NCBI RefSeq assembly: GCF_018991925.1
Contig: NW_024748849.1
Location: forward strand, 756,501 to 820,500
DNA length: 64,000 bases
DNA from: Homarus americanus
Taxonomy: Eukaryota; Arthropoda; Malacostraca; Decapoda; Nephropidae
Direction of reading: 5' to 3'
Made by a program: the position numbers and the translations under genes. The notes under the pieces are model-generated. The model worked only from the letters and a program-made list of their open reading frames with translations. It made no database searches and was not told the origin of the DNA. This document shows positions 46,101 through 58,000 of the stretch, piece after piece (the first letter of the stretch is position 1; every line of letters begins with the position of its first letter).

Positions 46101-49100
46101 ATAGCGGTCAGTTCGCACGTATGGGCTGGATGCGGTTGTGGTGTCGAACAGCAATTCTTTGGCTGGGGAACTCAGGTGGTAGTAGGAGCCGGTGTCGAGG
46201 ATGGTGTAGAAGCTTCTTACCAAATTTGCAGATGAGGTCGTGGTGATGGTCAGTGAGAGTCGAAAGGGTCAGTGTGTTGAGCGCTTCTTGATATGTGGAG
46301 TATGAAGGGGAGAGAATAATCTTGCATGCCCTCTTTTGCACTTTTTCTAGGTGTTTACGTTGTGTGGCATTTAGGGAGGAAGACCAGGTGGGGGAGGCAT
46401 AGGTGAGCTTGGGAAGTATGAATGTTGTGTAAACACTGAGGAGCTCGGGTGCAGGAACTCCGAGGGACTTGAGTCGGCGGAGGAGGTGGAGACGGAAACT
46501 GGAGGATTTGACAACTTCACTGACGTGTGGTTTCCAATTTAGTTTGTTGTCTATGGTGACGCCGAGGAGCTTCGTGGAATCTACAACCTGGAGTGTGTTC
46601 GGACCTAAAGTAATGGAAGGAGGTGGGACAATGTCGGAGGAGAGGTTGATGTGCATAACCATGGTCTTGGTATGGTTGATGGTGACATGGTTGTTGGTGG
46701 CCCAGTTTTGGAGACTGTTCAATAAATCCTGAAGGGCGGTATAGTTGGGAGCAGAATTGTTGACGCTGATCCCAATGGTGGAGTCGTCGACATATTTCCA
46801 GCGAGCAGGGGTTTCTCTTAGGGCATCATTGATGAGCATAAGGAAGCAGAGTGGTCCCATCTTGGTGCCTTGGGGGACGCCACAGGTGAGTGACTGAAAG
46901 GTGGAGACAGCCCCTCGGAAGCGTACAGCTTGGCGTCGGTCACTGAGGAAGTCTGTAATCCATGGTATAAGACTTCTCCGAAGCCCAAGGTCAATAGCTT
47001 TGTTGATGATTATATTGTGGTCGACTAGGTCGAATGCTTTAGTAAAACCAATGAAGGCGACAGCTACAGACGTTTTTCGTTTCTCGAGATGGCGGTATAT
47101 GTAATCGAGAAAGCTGACAAGACAGTGAGTGGTGGTGGAAGTTTTCATATGCCAAATTGCTGAGGGTCTACGACTCCTGCAATATCAGCATAAGCCCAGT
47201 CGAACACAAAACTTTCACAGATTAGGCTGGGTATTGGGGTGATTGCAATAGGTCGTAGCTGATTTAAGGATTGTGGGCTGGTTGACTTGGGCACTGGTGA
47301 TACATAAGAGGTCTTCCAGTCAGCTGGGCATCTGGCTTGACTGAGAGAAGCATTGATGATGGAGCATAGGGGTTTAGCAAGCTCCGGGGAGAACTCCTTG
47401 AAAAGTTTCATTGGTAAGTCAATGGGGGTGGTAGAGCGTTTTAATTTTAGTTTGTCCAGGCGTTTTGCTACTTCAAATTCTTCTACTAAGTCAGTGGGAA
47501 GGGGGGCTGGTAGGTAAGCAGGGAGAGTGGTTGTGTCAAGCCGGGGGAGCGTCTGGCATATAGTACGAAATGGTTATTTGTTTGCTCAGCTGCGTCAACA
47601 TTAGTGAGATGGCTAAGGAAGGGGAGGGGGTGTGTCTTATTGTTTAGTCCACAGAGTTCTTTAAGCTTACCATACCATTGACTGATGTTGGTCTGCTTCA
47701 GGTGTTGTAATTTGGTTGGGTAGTGGGACTTCTTTGCAGTGCGTATTTCGCGGATGACTCGGTTGCGAAGGGACCTGTAGCGGATGTGGTCATTGAGATG
47801 AAAGGCTCTGTCTCTCTGTTGCATAAGTCTTTTGATCCGAGGTGTGATCCAGGGCAAGTCAGCTGGGTGAGATCTGACGGACTTCTCGGGGAAGAAGTGG
47901 TGGTGAGCTTCCGTGGTGGTGTTGGTATAATTTATCCATTTGGTTTCCACGTCATCCACGCTAAGTACTTCAGTCCAGGGATGGTGAACTATCCACTGCC
48001 CGAAGAGGCGCACTGCAGAGTCAGTAATCGGCCTGTAGGTCTTGATGTAGGGTCTCTGTACTTGAGTGGGAGTGGCAGCTGGGGACCAGAGCACTGATAA
48101 GTGTGTGCTACACCCGATAGGAGGCATTGGTTGAGGTGGTTGGTACTGGTCCGCTAAGTCAGTTAAGATAAGGTCAAGGGTATTTTGACCGTGTGTGGGG
48201 AAGGTCACAACTTGTGATAGTGATAGCTGGTCCTGGATATCAGTGGTGTCAATTTCATTATAATCCCCACATAATACTAACTTGGCACATGGGTACCTAA
48301 CTCTGAGGTGGTCTGAGGTGGTAATGAGATGATTGATAAGAGTGTCTCTGGTGGGTGAGAAAGGCAGATGGTATGCCACACAGATTATGATGGAAGCAGT
48401 GTGGCGAGGGTGGGCCTGTGGCACAACACGTACCCATAATGCTTCCACATCTGCTGGGACTTAAACATCCAGGCGTGGCGGGCGTAGGTCATCTTGACAG
48501 AAGAGGGCAACGCCCCCTCCGCGTCTATGTGAACGAAGGCGATGAAAGAGTTGATATCCCTCAATATGACACGTTTCAGGCACAATTTGCCAAGCCTCAC
48601 ATATGGCAACGACGCTCGCGGCGGCTGACCTGACTGTAGTTGCCAGCTCGTCAAACTTGTTAGCTAGGGAAGTGACGTTGGATAGCAGTAGAGACGGGAG
48701 ATCATACCATATCCGTGGAACTTCAGTGTAGTGGTACGGTCTGTCAGGGGGGGGTTTCTCCGGTTTCCTAGTGGAGGTTACGGTTCTGATGGGCTTATGT
48801 GTATGACGGCCTTGTCTACGGCTACGCGCGTGGAATATGTTCAGTGACTTGAGTCGCGCGATAACACTGCCATCAGGATAACCATTCCCACGCTTTAGAT
48901 GGTACAGAGTGCGTCGGGAGTATGTGATTGGTGGCCATCTGTTGATATCTGTTGTGGGCAGACGGAAGTGTTTGTCACTGACTTTCTCCAGTATCAGTGA
49001 ACTCTTAAATGAAAATATATATGTGCCTGAATTATGTACATGAGGTACTAGGAATCTATAGTTAAGTTTAAAATTGTCCCTGACATGTTGTGTTTGGATT

Positions 49101-49182
49101 TAAAATATTTTGCTGGACAAATGTATTTTGAATTCGATTAACATATTTACCGTGTACTGTATTTATACTTTTGTCAATAAAC

Positions 49183-49213
<31 letters not shown>

Positions 49214-49905
49214 GAACACACCTCAACATCACATCACATGCACACACCCTCCAACACCACCAACACATCCCAGCCTCTTATGGTGTATTTTTTATAATTC
49301 ATAATACTGTATAAAATATTAAATACCGTACTGCTATAGAAAATACAATATATAATTAATCAGTAATTTGCCTAAAAATTAAGTGACAAACCGAATAATA
49401 AGGTAAAAATACTGTGATAGATAGTTGGTTACATAAATAGTGGGTTATATAGATAGATAATTGGTTACATAAATAGTGGGTTATATAGATAGATAGTTGG
49501 TTACATAGATACTGTAGTTGGTTACATACTGTATAGAGTTGCTTTATCTTCTTGTCCCAGAAGGGAAAAGTGGGAGACATAATTGTCCTGTATTTGAGTG
49601 GCTTCTTTGTCAAGGTCATATTACAGTATTTTGTAATGCAAACTTTTATGATGTACTGTACTAGAGTTTACTTATTACAGCACATGGAACAGTCATGTCT
49701 ACCTTATATAATCAAAGACACAAGTTGTACCTTTTAAGCTTAACTGTGTGTAGCAGCTGTACTTAAGAAGATTATTACATATTGTACTTTTCTTTTATTC
49801 CAGTTCTGCATGGCTGACCACAAGGACTGGCGCAAGTGTCAAGCTGAAGTGAAGGATTTCCAGTCGTGCATTACTGACTATAACAGAAATAAACATAAAG
49901 ACTAA
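42984..49905 (+). CDS. COA4: Cytochrome c oxidase assembly factor 4 (twin CX9C protein), two exons, 72 aa
   Basis: Small mitochondrial intermembrane-space protein needed for complex IV assembly; the CHCH fold is closed by two disulfides made on import by the MIA40 pathway (known of the family). Exons 42984-43100 and 49804-49905 join in phase 0. Residues 1-20 are hydrophilic with a run of Asp, then DPVEAMISKTGC as in human COA4 (DPLDQLISRSGC). First CX9C: Cys31-LEKHYAVQF-Cys41, split by the intron after Gln39. Second CX9C: Cys51-QAEVKDFQS-Cys61. The sequence MADHKDWRKCQ matches the human MAQHQDWRQCQ region. Ends HKD at residue 72; human COA4 is 87 with a longer tail. ATG at 42984 is the only Met before the motif that keeps the conserved N-terminus. 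PTRH2 follows 260 bp downstream on the same strand. Confidence 0.93.
43380..44045 (+). repeat. Diverged repeats ending in CCTAAC tracts
   Basis: Units at about 43380-43590, 43775-43895 and 43900-44045 share AACGAATTTGAT, the GCCGGAAATCAATAG type core and end in CCTAACC-like sequence, as at 6470-6700 and 61085-61330. Located early in the COA4 intron. Confidence 0.55.
44945..45480. repeat. Fragment related to the 23.3-24.3 kb TIR element
   Basis: TTTTGGCTTTGGGAACAAATTCCG, GGGATTAGTGG and GTCTCATGACCT recur; the first part is inverted relative to 24116-24300. Internal duplication of the GGGATTAGTGGGTCTCATGA block (45240, 45350, 45415). Confidence 0.6.
45829..48990 (-). mobile_element. Nearly complete CR1-superclade retrotransposon, antisense in COA4 intron
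   Basis: About 3.1 kb, read on the minus strand. 48700-47900 endonuclease: PSLLLSNVTSLANKFDELAT, VAICEAWQIVPETCHIEGYQ, HRRGGGVALFCQDDL, LVLCGDYNEID and a GCSTHLSVLW block. 47900-47500 linker. 47411-46200 reverse transcriptase: RPIAITPIPSLICESFVFDW, AFIGFTKAFDLVDHN (motif A), CGVPQGTKMGPLCFLMLIND (motif B), WKYVDDSTIG (catalytic YVDD), LLGVTIDNKLNWKPH, LTYASPTWSSSLN and QKRACKIIL. The 3' end runs AATAAACC then ATT repeats (45836-45820 region), the simple-repeat tail typical of this group. Lesions: stop at 48461-48463, frameshifts near 47515 and 47146. Not active as it stands. Confidence 0.9.
49181..49212. repeat. GT microsatellite
   Basis: About 13 GT units. Confidence 0.9.
49420..49530 (+). 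repeat. Short tandem repeat, about 36 bp
   Basis: GGTTACATAAATAGTGGG and TTATATAGATAGATAGTT units, three to four copies with decay. Confidence 0.85.
49804..49905 (+). CDS. COA4: COA4 exon 2 (last)
   Basis: FCMADHKDWRKCQAEV, then the second Cys pair and stop TAA. Acceptor TTATTCCAG. Confidence 0.94.
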   Translation, partial: FCMADHKDWRKCQAEVKDFQSCITDYNRNKHKD

Positions 49906-50014
49906 GGGTTATATTACTGTAGTGAAGAACAAATATTATTACCTCTTTTAATCACAGTGTATAGTACTGGAACCGCTAGTAATTTTTACTCTTAAGTCCT
50001 GTAAACCATCATTA

Positions 50015-50066
50015 AATAAAGGTGTGATGGAAGTTATACTGTCACGTTTGTTAGAAAAACAATAAA
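50015..50066 (+). promoter_or_regulatory. COA4 polyadenylation signals
   Basis: AATAAA at 50015-50020 and again at 50061-50066, 110 and 156 bp after the COA4 stop and before the PTRH2 start. Confidence 0.7.
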
Positions 50067-50165
50067 AGTTCTCTGCAGAAATATTGCTTTTGTGTTTATT
50101 GTATTTCTAAAACTAGGAAGATTACCACCTTGAAGAGAACTTAACTCTGAAGACCACCAACAGTT

Positions 50166-50364
50166 ATGGTTATGTCAGACACAGATGTACCTTTCTGGTC
50201 CCGCCAGTCCTTCATGACAGTAACTCCCGCCATCGCTTGTTTCCTGGCTGGCATTATTATTGGCCGCAAGTTGAGCAACACCATGCGGAGAGTGGCATCT
50301 CTTGCATCAGTGGGACCCACTAAATTGGCACTAGTAGTAAGAGCTGACTTGAAAATGGGCAAAG
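50166..50364 (+). CDS. PTRH2: PTRH2 exon 1
   Basis: 66 codons plus one base: membrane anchor and start of the hydrolase domain. The donor AAAG/GTTGGT is a weak match but is fixed by the GKGKVAAQ junction. Confidence 0.92.
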
Positions 50365-51624
50365 GTTGGTGTTTTGTTTAAATTCTTTATAACTTGAGCA
50401 TTAATGAGACAGCTCATGTACAGTCAGTCATTTATACTGTATTTACACTGAAGAATTTTTATTGTGAGTGACTCATGATGTTTGTCTAGCGTCACAGTAA
50501 AACTGATCAAACTTAAAACATCATTTATGTTTCAGGAAAAGTAGCTGCACAATGCAGCCATGGCACCTTAGCAGCCTACAAACAAATCCAGAAAAGTAAC
50601 CCTCGTGTGTTGCAGGCATGGGAGGATGCAGGCCAGCCTAAAATAGTGGTCAGTGCCAAAGACTTGGACCACTTCAATACATTAATGGAGGTTTGTATTA
50701 TTGAATGATAAACAGTATACAGTACAGCAGTATTAATCAGTTGTATATAATTAAGAGTTCCTCCGCACAGCCTCTAGTCCCTCCACGCAGTCTCCAGTCC
50801 CTCCACACAGTCTCCAGTCCCTCCACACAGTCTCCAGTCCCTCCACACGGTCTCCAGCCCCTCCACACGGTCTCCAGCCCCTCCACACGGTCTCCAGTCC
50901 CTCCACACAGTCTCCAGTCCCTCCACACAGTCTCCAGAGCCTCCACACAGTCTCCAGAGCCTCCACACAGTCTCCAATCCCTCCACACAGTGTACAGTCC
51001 CTCTACACAGTCTCTAGTTCCTCCACACAGTCTCTAGTTCCTCCACACAGTCTCCAGCCCCTCCACACAGTCTCTAGTTCCTCCACACGGTCTCCAGTCC
51101 CTCCACACACTCTCCAGTCCCTCCACACAGTCTCTAGTTCCTCCACGTCTCCAGTCCCTACACAGTCTCTAGTTCCTCCACACACACACTCCAGTCCCTC
51201 TACAGTTTCCTGTTCGTTCCACATAGCCTCTAGTCCCTCCACACTGAAAAAGGTTGTTTATAGTAACAAAATTATCAGGGTTTTACTTTATTACCGCAAA
51301 AATATTATTTTGTATGGGTAAGATAGTTCCAGTAAATGTCATAACATACGTATTCTTTTGGTTTCAATGTCTTTAAATATGACTGTTATTTCCAGAAGGG
51401 GTTCTGGAGTGACTCAGTCTCCACTGATTCTAAATACAGTATGTTTAGTCCGTGGTTCTTCTTGTGTGTTGTTACAGATGGCAGCAGTAGCAGGAGTACC
51501 AACAGCAACTGTACAGGATGCTGGAAGAACTCAAGTAGTTATTGGTTCACAGACAGTCTTGGCTGTTGGACCAGCACCTATAGCAGATGTTGATAAGATT
51601 ACTGGTAACCTAAGACTTCTATAA
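50166..51624 (+). CDS. PTRH2: Peptidyl-tRNA hydrolase 2, three exons, 166 aa
   Basis: Frees tRNA from stalled peptidyl-tRNA; the animal protein is anchored in the mitochondrial outer membrane and is also known as Bit1 in anoikis signalling. Exons 50166-50364, 50536-50690 and 51478-51624 join in frame (GGC AAA G / GA AAA GTA; GAG / ATG). Residues 17-33 ([17 protein letters not shown]) form the N-terminal membrane anchor, then basic [10 protein letters not shown]. The PTH2 domain covers residues 52-166: [69 protein letters not shown], and the usual end GNLRLL. The Lys-Val-Ala-Ala-Gln block carries the family's catalytic surface. Human PTRH2 is 179 aa. ATG 50172 is a possible alternative start. 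A 20-bp minisatellite fills intron 2. Converges with PSMB1. Confidence 0.95.
50536..50690 (+). CDS. PTRH2: PTRH2 exon 2
   Basis: [16 protein letters not shown] to LDHFNTLME. Acceptor TGTTTCAG, donor GAG/GTTTGT. Confidence 0.94.
50758..51245. repeat. 20-bp minisatellite in PTRH2 intron 2
   Basis: About 24 units of CCTCCACACAGTCTCCAGTC with variants (TCTCTAGTTC, ACGG). Open in several minus-strand frames by chance. Confidence 0.95.
51478..51624 (+). CDS. PTRH2: PTRH2 exon 3 (last)
   Basis: [18 protein letters not shown] to GNLRLL and TAA. Acceptor TTGTTACAG. ATTAAA at 51691-51696 is a candidate polyadenylation signal. Confidence 0.94.
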   Translation: MAAVAGVPTATVQDAGRTQVVIGSQTVLAVGPAPIADVDKITGNLRLL

Positions 51625-51690
51625 ACCTTGTGTGACCACTTTATTTATTTATTTTTTCATAGATTTAGGATGTTCTATGAATTCATACAT

Positions 51691-51746
51691 ATTAAATTTT
51701 TCTTCAGTGTAAATATGCAAACTAAAATAATGAAATACTTTTTATT
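51691..51746. promoter_or_regulatory. Facing polyadenylation signals of PTRH2 and PSMB1
   Basis: ATTAAA (plus, 51691-51696) for PTRH2 and AATAAA (minus, 51746-51741) for PSMB1; the predicted 3' ends meet within a few tens of bases. Confidence 0.5.
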
Positions 51747-51892
51747 GAAAAAATCATTGACAAAGCTTTGAATCTCCAAATATTGTAAGCATGAATCCTT
51801 TGTTTAAATATGTAGGAGACAAACACTTCTTGGCATTATAATTAGTATTCCTGGTGCAATATGATGATCATAAAACAAACACTAGCAGTGCA

Positions 51893-52030
51893 TTAATCCC
51901 TCCGCAGTTTCACAGTTTCCTCTGTCTTGCCATCCTTGGTGATGGTGTGAATAAGGATACCATCGCCGGTGTTAATGTCACGCTCAGCCGCAGAAACAAA
52001 GGCATCGTGAATTAGTTGCCGAGCAAGTTC
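51893..52030 (-). CDS. PSMB1: PSMB1 exon 5 (last)
   Basis: [18 protein letters not shown], then [16 protein letters not shown] and KLRRD stop. Acceptor ATTTTCAG just right of 52030. Confidence 0.95.
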   Translation of the reverse strand, partial: ELARQLIHDAFVSAAERDINTGDGILIHTITKDGKTEETVKLRRD

Positions 52031-55000
52031 CTGAAAATTTTATCAAGTGAACAAACAATGCAATGTAGATGTGCACCACACAAAATACTATTATTCAAAA
52101 ACTTTTGTCTCAATAATCTGGTCACTCAATAAAGATCACACCACTCATGGACATTACTTAGAAGAGCATTATTACAAAATGTCCTAAAAAATGTACAGTA
52201 CTAAATTAAGACAAAGGACTTACTTAATTAATTAAACCCCTTAAATTTCAATTCTGAGAAAAAAGTATATTTTGGTCAAAAATTTTGTAAGGCATTATTC
52301 TTACGTTTTTGGCCCAAAATTAGATTTTGCTGAAAATCACAAGTAGTAATTAGTTGGTCAAAAATTTTGTAAGGCATTAGACTTACGTTATTTTGGCCCT
52401 AAAATTAGATTTTGCTGAAAGTACTTAATTAGTTAAACCCCTTAAATTTCAATTCTGAGAAAAAAGTATATTTTGGTCAAAAATTTTGTAAGGCATTAGA
52501 CTTACGTTTTTGGCCCAAAATTAGATTTTGCTGAAAATCACAGTGTGGGTACTCCTGAGCTTGTTAATTATTCATATGTGGTCAACAATTCGATTGCAGA
52601 GTAATTAGTGGCTAATTAAGTACTTTCAGAATAACACACAAACCCTAAATTACACCTTGGAAACCCATAGTTGATGAGTAATTAGCATTGAAAAATGTCC
52701 CTAAAATCTTTCAAGGGTCACTTTGGCCACTAATTACTCTGCAATCGAACTGTTGACCACATATGAATAATCAACAAGCTCAGGAGTACCCACACTGTGA
52801 TTTTCAGCAAAATCTAATTTTGGGCCAAAAACGTAAGTCTAATGCCTTACAAAATTTTTGACCAAAACATACTTTTTTCTCAGAATTGAAATTTAAGGGG
52901 TTTAACTAATTAAGTACTTTTAGAATAACACACAAACCCTAAATTACACCTTAGAAACCCATAGTTGATGAGTAATTAGCATTGAAAAATGTCCTTAAAA
53001 TTTTTCAAGGGTCATATTGGCCACTAATTACTCAGCAATCGAATTGGTGACCACATATGAATAATCAACAAGCTCAGGAGTACCCACACTGTGATTTTCA
53101 GCAAAATCTAATTTTGGGCCAAAAACGTAAGTCTAATGCCTTACAAAATTTTTGACCAAAATATACTTTTTTCTCAGAATTGAAATTTAAGGGGTTTAAC
53201 TAATTAAGTACTTTCAGAATAACACACAAACCCTAAATTACAAAAACGTAAGTCTAATGCCTTACAAAATTTTTGACCAAAATATACTTTTTTCTCAGAA
53301 TTGAAATTTAAGGGGTTTAACTAATTAAGTACTTTCAGAATAACACACAAACCCTAAATTACACCTTGGAAACCCATAGTTGATGAGTAATTAGCATTGA
53401 AAAATGTCTGAAAAATCTTTCAAGGGTCATTTTGGCCACTAATTACTCTGCAATCGAACTGTTGACCACATATGAATAATCAACAAGCTCAGGAGTACCC
53501 ACACTGTGATTTTCAGCAAAATCTAATTTTGGGCCAAAAACGTAAGTCTAATGCCTTACAAAATTTTTGACCAAAACATACTTTCTTCTCAGAATTGAAA
53601 TTTAAGGGGTTTAACTAATTAAGTACTTTCAGAATAACACACAAACCCTAAATTACACCTTGGAAACCCATAGTTGATGAGTAATTAGCATTGAAAATTG
53701 TCTGAAAAATCTTTCAAGGGTCACTTTGGCCACTAATTACTCTGCAATCGAACTGTTGACCACATATGAATAATCAACAAGCTCAGGAGTACCCACACTG
53801 TGATTTTCAGCAAAATCTAATTTTGGGCCAAAAACGTAAGTCTAATGCCTTACAAAATTTTTGACCAAAACATACTTTTTTCTCAGAATTGAAATTTAAG
53901 GGGTTTAACTAATTAAGTACTTTTAGAATAACACACAAACCCTAAATTACACCTTAGAAACCCATAGTTGATGAGTAATTAGCATTGAAAAATGTCCTTA
54001 AAATTTTTCAAGGGTCATATTGGCCACTAATTACTCAGCAATCGAATTGGTGACCACATATGAATAATCAACAAGCTCAGGAGTACCCACACTGTGATTT
54101 TCAGCAAAATCTAATTTTGGGCCAAAAACGTAAGTCTAATGCCTTACAAAATTTTTGACCAAAATATACTTTTTTCTCAGAATTGAAATTTAAGGGGTTT
54201 AACTAATTAAGTACTTTCAGAATAACACACAAACCCTAAATCACACCTTGGAAACCCATAGTTGATGAGTAATTAGCATTGAAAAATGTCTGTAAAATCT
54301 TTCAAGGGTCATTTTGGCCACTAATTACTCTGCAATCGAATCGTGGACCACATGAATAATCAACAAGCTCAGGAGTACCCAACTGTGATTTTCAGCAAAA
54401 TCTAATTTTTGGGCCAAAAATGTAAGTCTAATGCCTTACAAAATTTTTGGCCAAAATATACTTTTTTCTCAGAATTGAAATTTAAGGGGTTTAACTAATT
54501 AAGTACTTTCAGAATAACACACAAACCCTAAATCACACCTTGGAAACCCATAGTTGATGAGTAATTAGCATTGAAAAATGTCCAGTAAAATCTTTCAAGG
54601 GTCATTTTGGCCACTAATTACTCTGCAATCGAATCGTGGACCACATATGATAATCAGCAAGCTCAGGAGTACCCATACTGTGATTTTCAGCAAAATCTAA
54701 TTTTGGCCAAAAACCACCAAAACGTAAGTCTAATGCCTTACAAAATTTTTGACCAAAATATACTTTTTTCTCAGAATTGAAATTTAAGGGGTTTAACTAA
54801 TTAAGTACTTTCAGAATAACACACAAACCCTAAATTACACCTTGGAAACCCATAGTTGATGAGTAATTAGCATTGAAAAATGTCTGAAAAATCTTTCAAG
54901 GGTCATTTTGGCCACTAATTACTCTGCAATCGAATGTTGACCACATATGAATAATCAACAAGCTCAGGAGTACCCACACTGTGATTTTCAGCAAAATCTA

Positions 55001-58000
55001 ATTTTGGGCCAAAAACGTAAGTCTAATGCCTTACAAAATTTTTGACCAAAATATACTTTTTTCTCAGAATTGAAATTTAAGGGGTTTAACTAATTAAGTA
55101 CTTTCAGAATAACACACAAACCCTAAATTACACCTTGGAAACCCATAGTTGATGAGTAATTAGCATTGAAAATTGTCTGAAAAATCTTTCAAGGGTCACT
55201 TTGGCCACTAATTACTCTGCAATCGAACTGTTGACCACATATGAATAATCAACAAGCTCAGGAGTACCCACACTGTGATTTTCAGCAAAATCTAATTTTG
55301 GGCCAAAAACGTAAGTCTAATTAATGCCTTACAAAATTTTTGACCAAAATATACTTTTTTCTCAGAATTGAAATTTAAGGGGTTTAACTAATTAAGTACT
55401 TTCAGAATAACACACAAACCCTAAATTACACCTTGGAAACCCATAGTTGATGAGTAATTAGCAGTGAAAAATGTCAGTAAAATCTTTCAAGGGTCATTTT
55501 GGCCACTAATTACTCTGCAGTCGAATCGTGGACCATATATTCATAATCAGAACAGTAACCTACCCACCTAAAACCAAATGTCCTCTTACACCACCAATGA
55601 TGAGATACCACTGGTATTATTAACTGATGCTTTCTCAACATAAAACTAAATACTATAGCTCTATGGTTTTTAAATATTGCACTGCACCTTAGTCATTTTG
55701 GGAGGTTGAACATCCAGCATGTTTAGTCCTCCAATCTGGTTGTCTAACAGGGGTTGAATCTGTGACACTGATGCACCAGTGGCACTGAACGTCAGTTTTT
55801 CCATGTGTCCAACAGGGTCGTAATGGTACACCACACCCTTACCTGAACAACAATAAAAAAAATTCATATGTTAAGTAAAAATAAGTCTTAGATCTAACCA
55901 AAACCAGACCCCATACAGAACCTTAAAAAAAACTTTGCCAAATATTGAACTGATTTATGGTATTATACCCACTACTCGTACTACTGCCCACAGCAGCCAT
56001 GTAATAATGATAATGTTCTCCTTTTACAAGTACTGTAAGTCTGACAGTGTTTGTAAGTGTAACTAGTGATCCAAAGTAGCAGTATTCATTCATTACACTT
56101 TATGAGTACAGTACCTGTACAGGAATGATGTCTTAGGCAAATAACGTTTATTGAAGGTGTGAAGCTGGTGTTGTATAAATATATATTTACAGTACATCAC
56201 AGAGACAATTCTCTTCAAGCTCTACATATTGTTTATTTTCTCTTGCAATCATAAAATATTTTCTGGTGAAGATTTAGAACCAAACCACCTTACCAATTAC
56301 AATGCAACATTATGACATGCTCATTGTTAATAGTGAACAACATTAGGTATCCTGAATACTTCTCAGTTTAAGTGATTGGTTAACTCACTCAACAATCAAT
56401 TATTTATTACTCTTCAGTGATTGTTTTGGTATATTTGTGTAAAATTAAGCCCCCATCTTTATGAAACTCAATAATCCTTCACTCAATTTCATAATCACAT
56501 AAAGAACTCCAAATAGTGAATAAATAGAGTAACCTGGAACAGAATACAAAAGACAAGCTGGACAAATGTGGTTTTGTTTAACTCAGCCCACCTCCTGGGG
56601 GTTCCGCGAGCTAACTCAAGTGCACGAAGAAAAGTTTACTCCCTTTATATTTTTTAGATTATAGTACAGTAATTTTTTTCCCACATTCTGCATGTGGGAT
56701 TGTGTGTGCATGTAACTGAGTAACAAAAAAAGTGTAGAGTATCACAAGCATCTCCCAAAAATTTGAAGTTGAAAAATATATATATTTTTTTAAATAAACA
56801 TACTTCTTATTTACTTCTCGGTGCCTGTATATTTTTCTTAATAAAATACTGTACTGCACTGCACTGTACAATGATTCAAGCAATTCTAGTAAAAGTTTCA
56901 GCCTCTTATGTTTAAGGGAAGTGGCTGCAAATTTGTTTCAAACTTAAGGAGTGAGGCTCCGTGACTGGATGACTAAAGATTGGCCATTAGGTAATGAACA
57001 GTTGGAAAATGCATGACAAATATTTCGTTATCAGATAGCGAGCGGTTGGAAATTTCCCAACATGGCGTGGAAGCAAGAAGGTTATTATGCAGTTGTACAC
57101 CACTCTGAGGACAAGAAAACACAAGCAACACTAAGGTCTGCCTTACCCTCTTCATCAATGCCTGCCAGTATATTGGAGACATAATATGGGAAAAATCTCC
57201 TCCAATAAAGCATCGTTGACAACAGCTGGGCAACGGCTGTGGTTGACATTTGGTCATGGTGTTCATGAGAGTACATCTGGAAAGTTCAGATTCATTATTA
57301 CAGTACACAAGCTCTTTTTTTTATACTGGCCAGATTAAAAGTAACCAAAGATAAAGTTCCTTAGTGTCCATAACTGAGACATCTAAGCTACACTAAAGAT
57401 AACCAGTTCCTAACCAAAGTGTGTTGCTACACTAATGAACATTTTGCCCAAAACATGTTATTGACAAGAAGAAAAGAAGCACAGGGTTTTGACTGTTATT
57501 GCGGCCTGTGCTTCATTTTTTCTTGTTGATCACATGTTTCAGGTAAAATGTACGTTGGTGTGGCCAGACCCTAACATAAAATAAATGAGAAATCAAAGCT
57601 ACACGAAAGATAGCCAGGTCATTACCTTTATCATTTAAGGAGCCTTGATGTGGTGGTTATGAATTAGTATCACACACAAAAATAATAACTTAATAATACT
57701 ATAAGCATAATTCATCTGCTCTGAGATACCTTAACACACACATAGAGCTACACTCCTGGAGCTTGTACACCAGCCCCACCTCTCCATCCTTGACTGGTTG
57801 TGCAAATAAATGTGTGGCTCATGGAATTGAAAATTCAAATCATCATACAGTAAGTTTCTGATAAAGATTTTCTCACACCTTCCATATACATTATTATGTT
57901 TTCTAAAACTACAGTGATTATGATCTTTAACTTTACACTAACACAATTTTTTTTTTCAAGAGTAACTTGTCAACAATACCGTACTGTTAACATAACCAAG

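Noticed and set aside
46469..48097. Plus-strand frames over the CR1-type element
   Set aside because: Antisense shadows of the minus-strand endonuclease and reverse transcriptase.
50705..51242. Frames on both strands with repeated WRDWRLCGG or [10 protein letters not shown] units
   Set aside because: Produced by the 20-bp minisatellite in PTRH2 intron 2; not joined to any exon.
52220..55548. Possible CRISPR-like array
   Set aside because: Units of 294 bp abut without unique spacers; the sequence is eukaryotic satellite DNA. The smaller minisatellites were rejected for the same reason.
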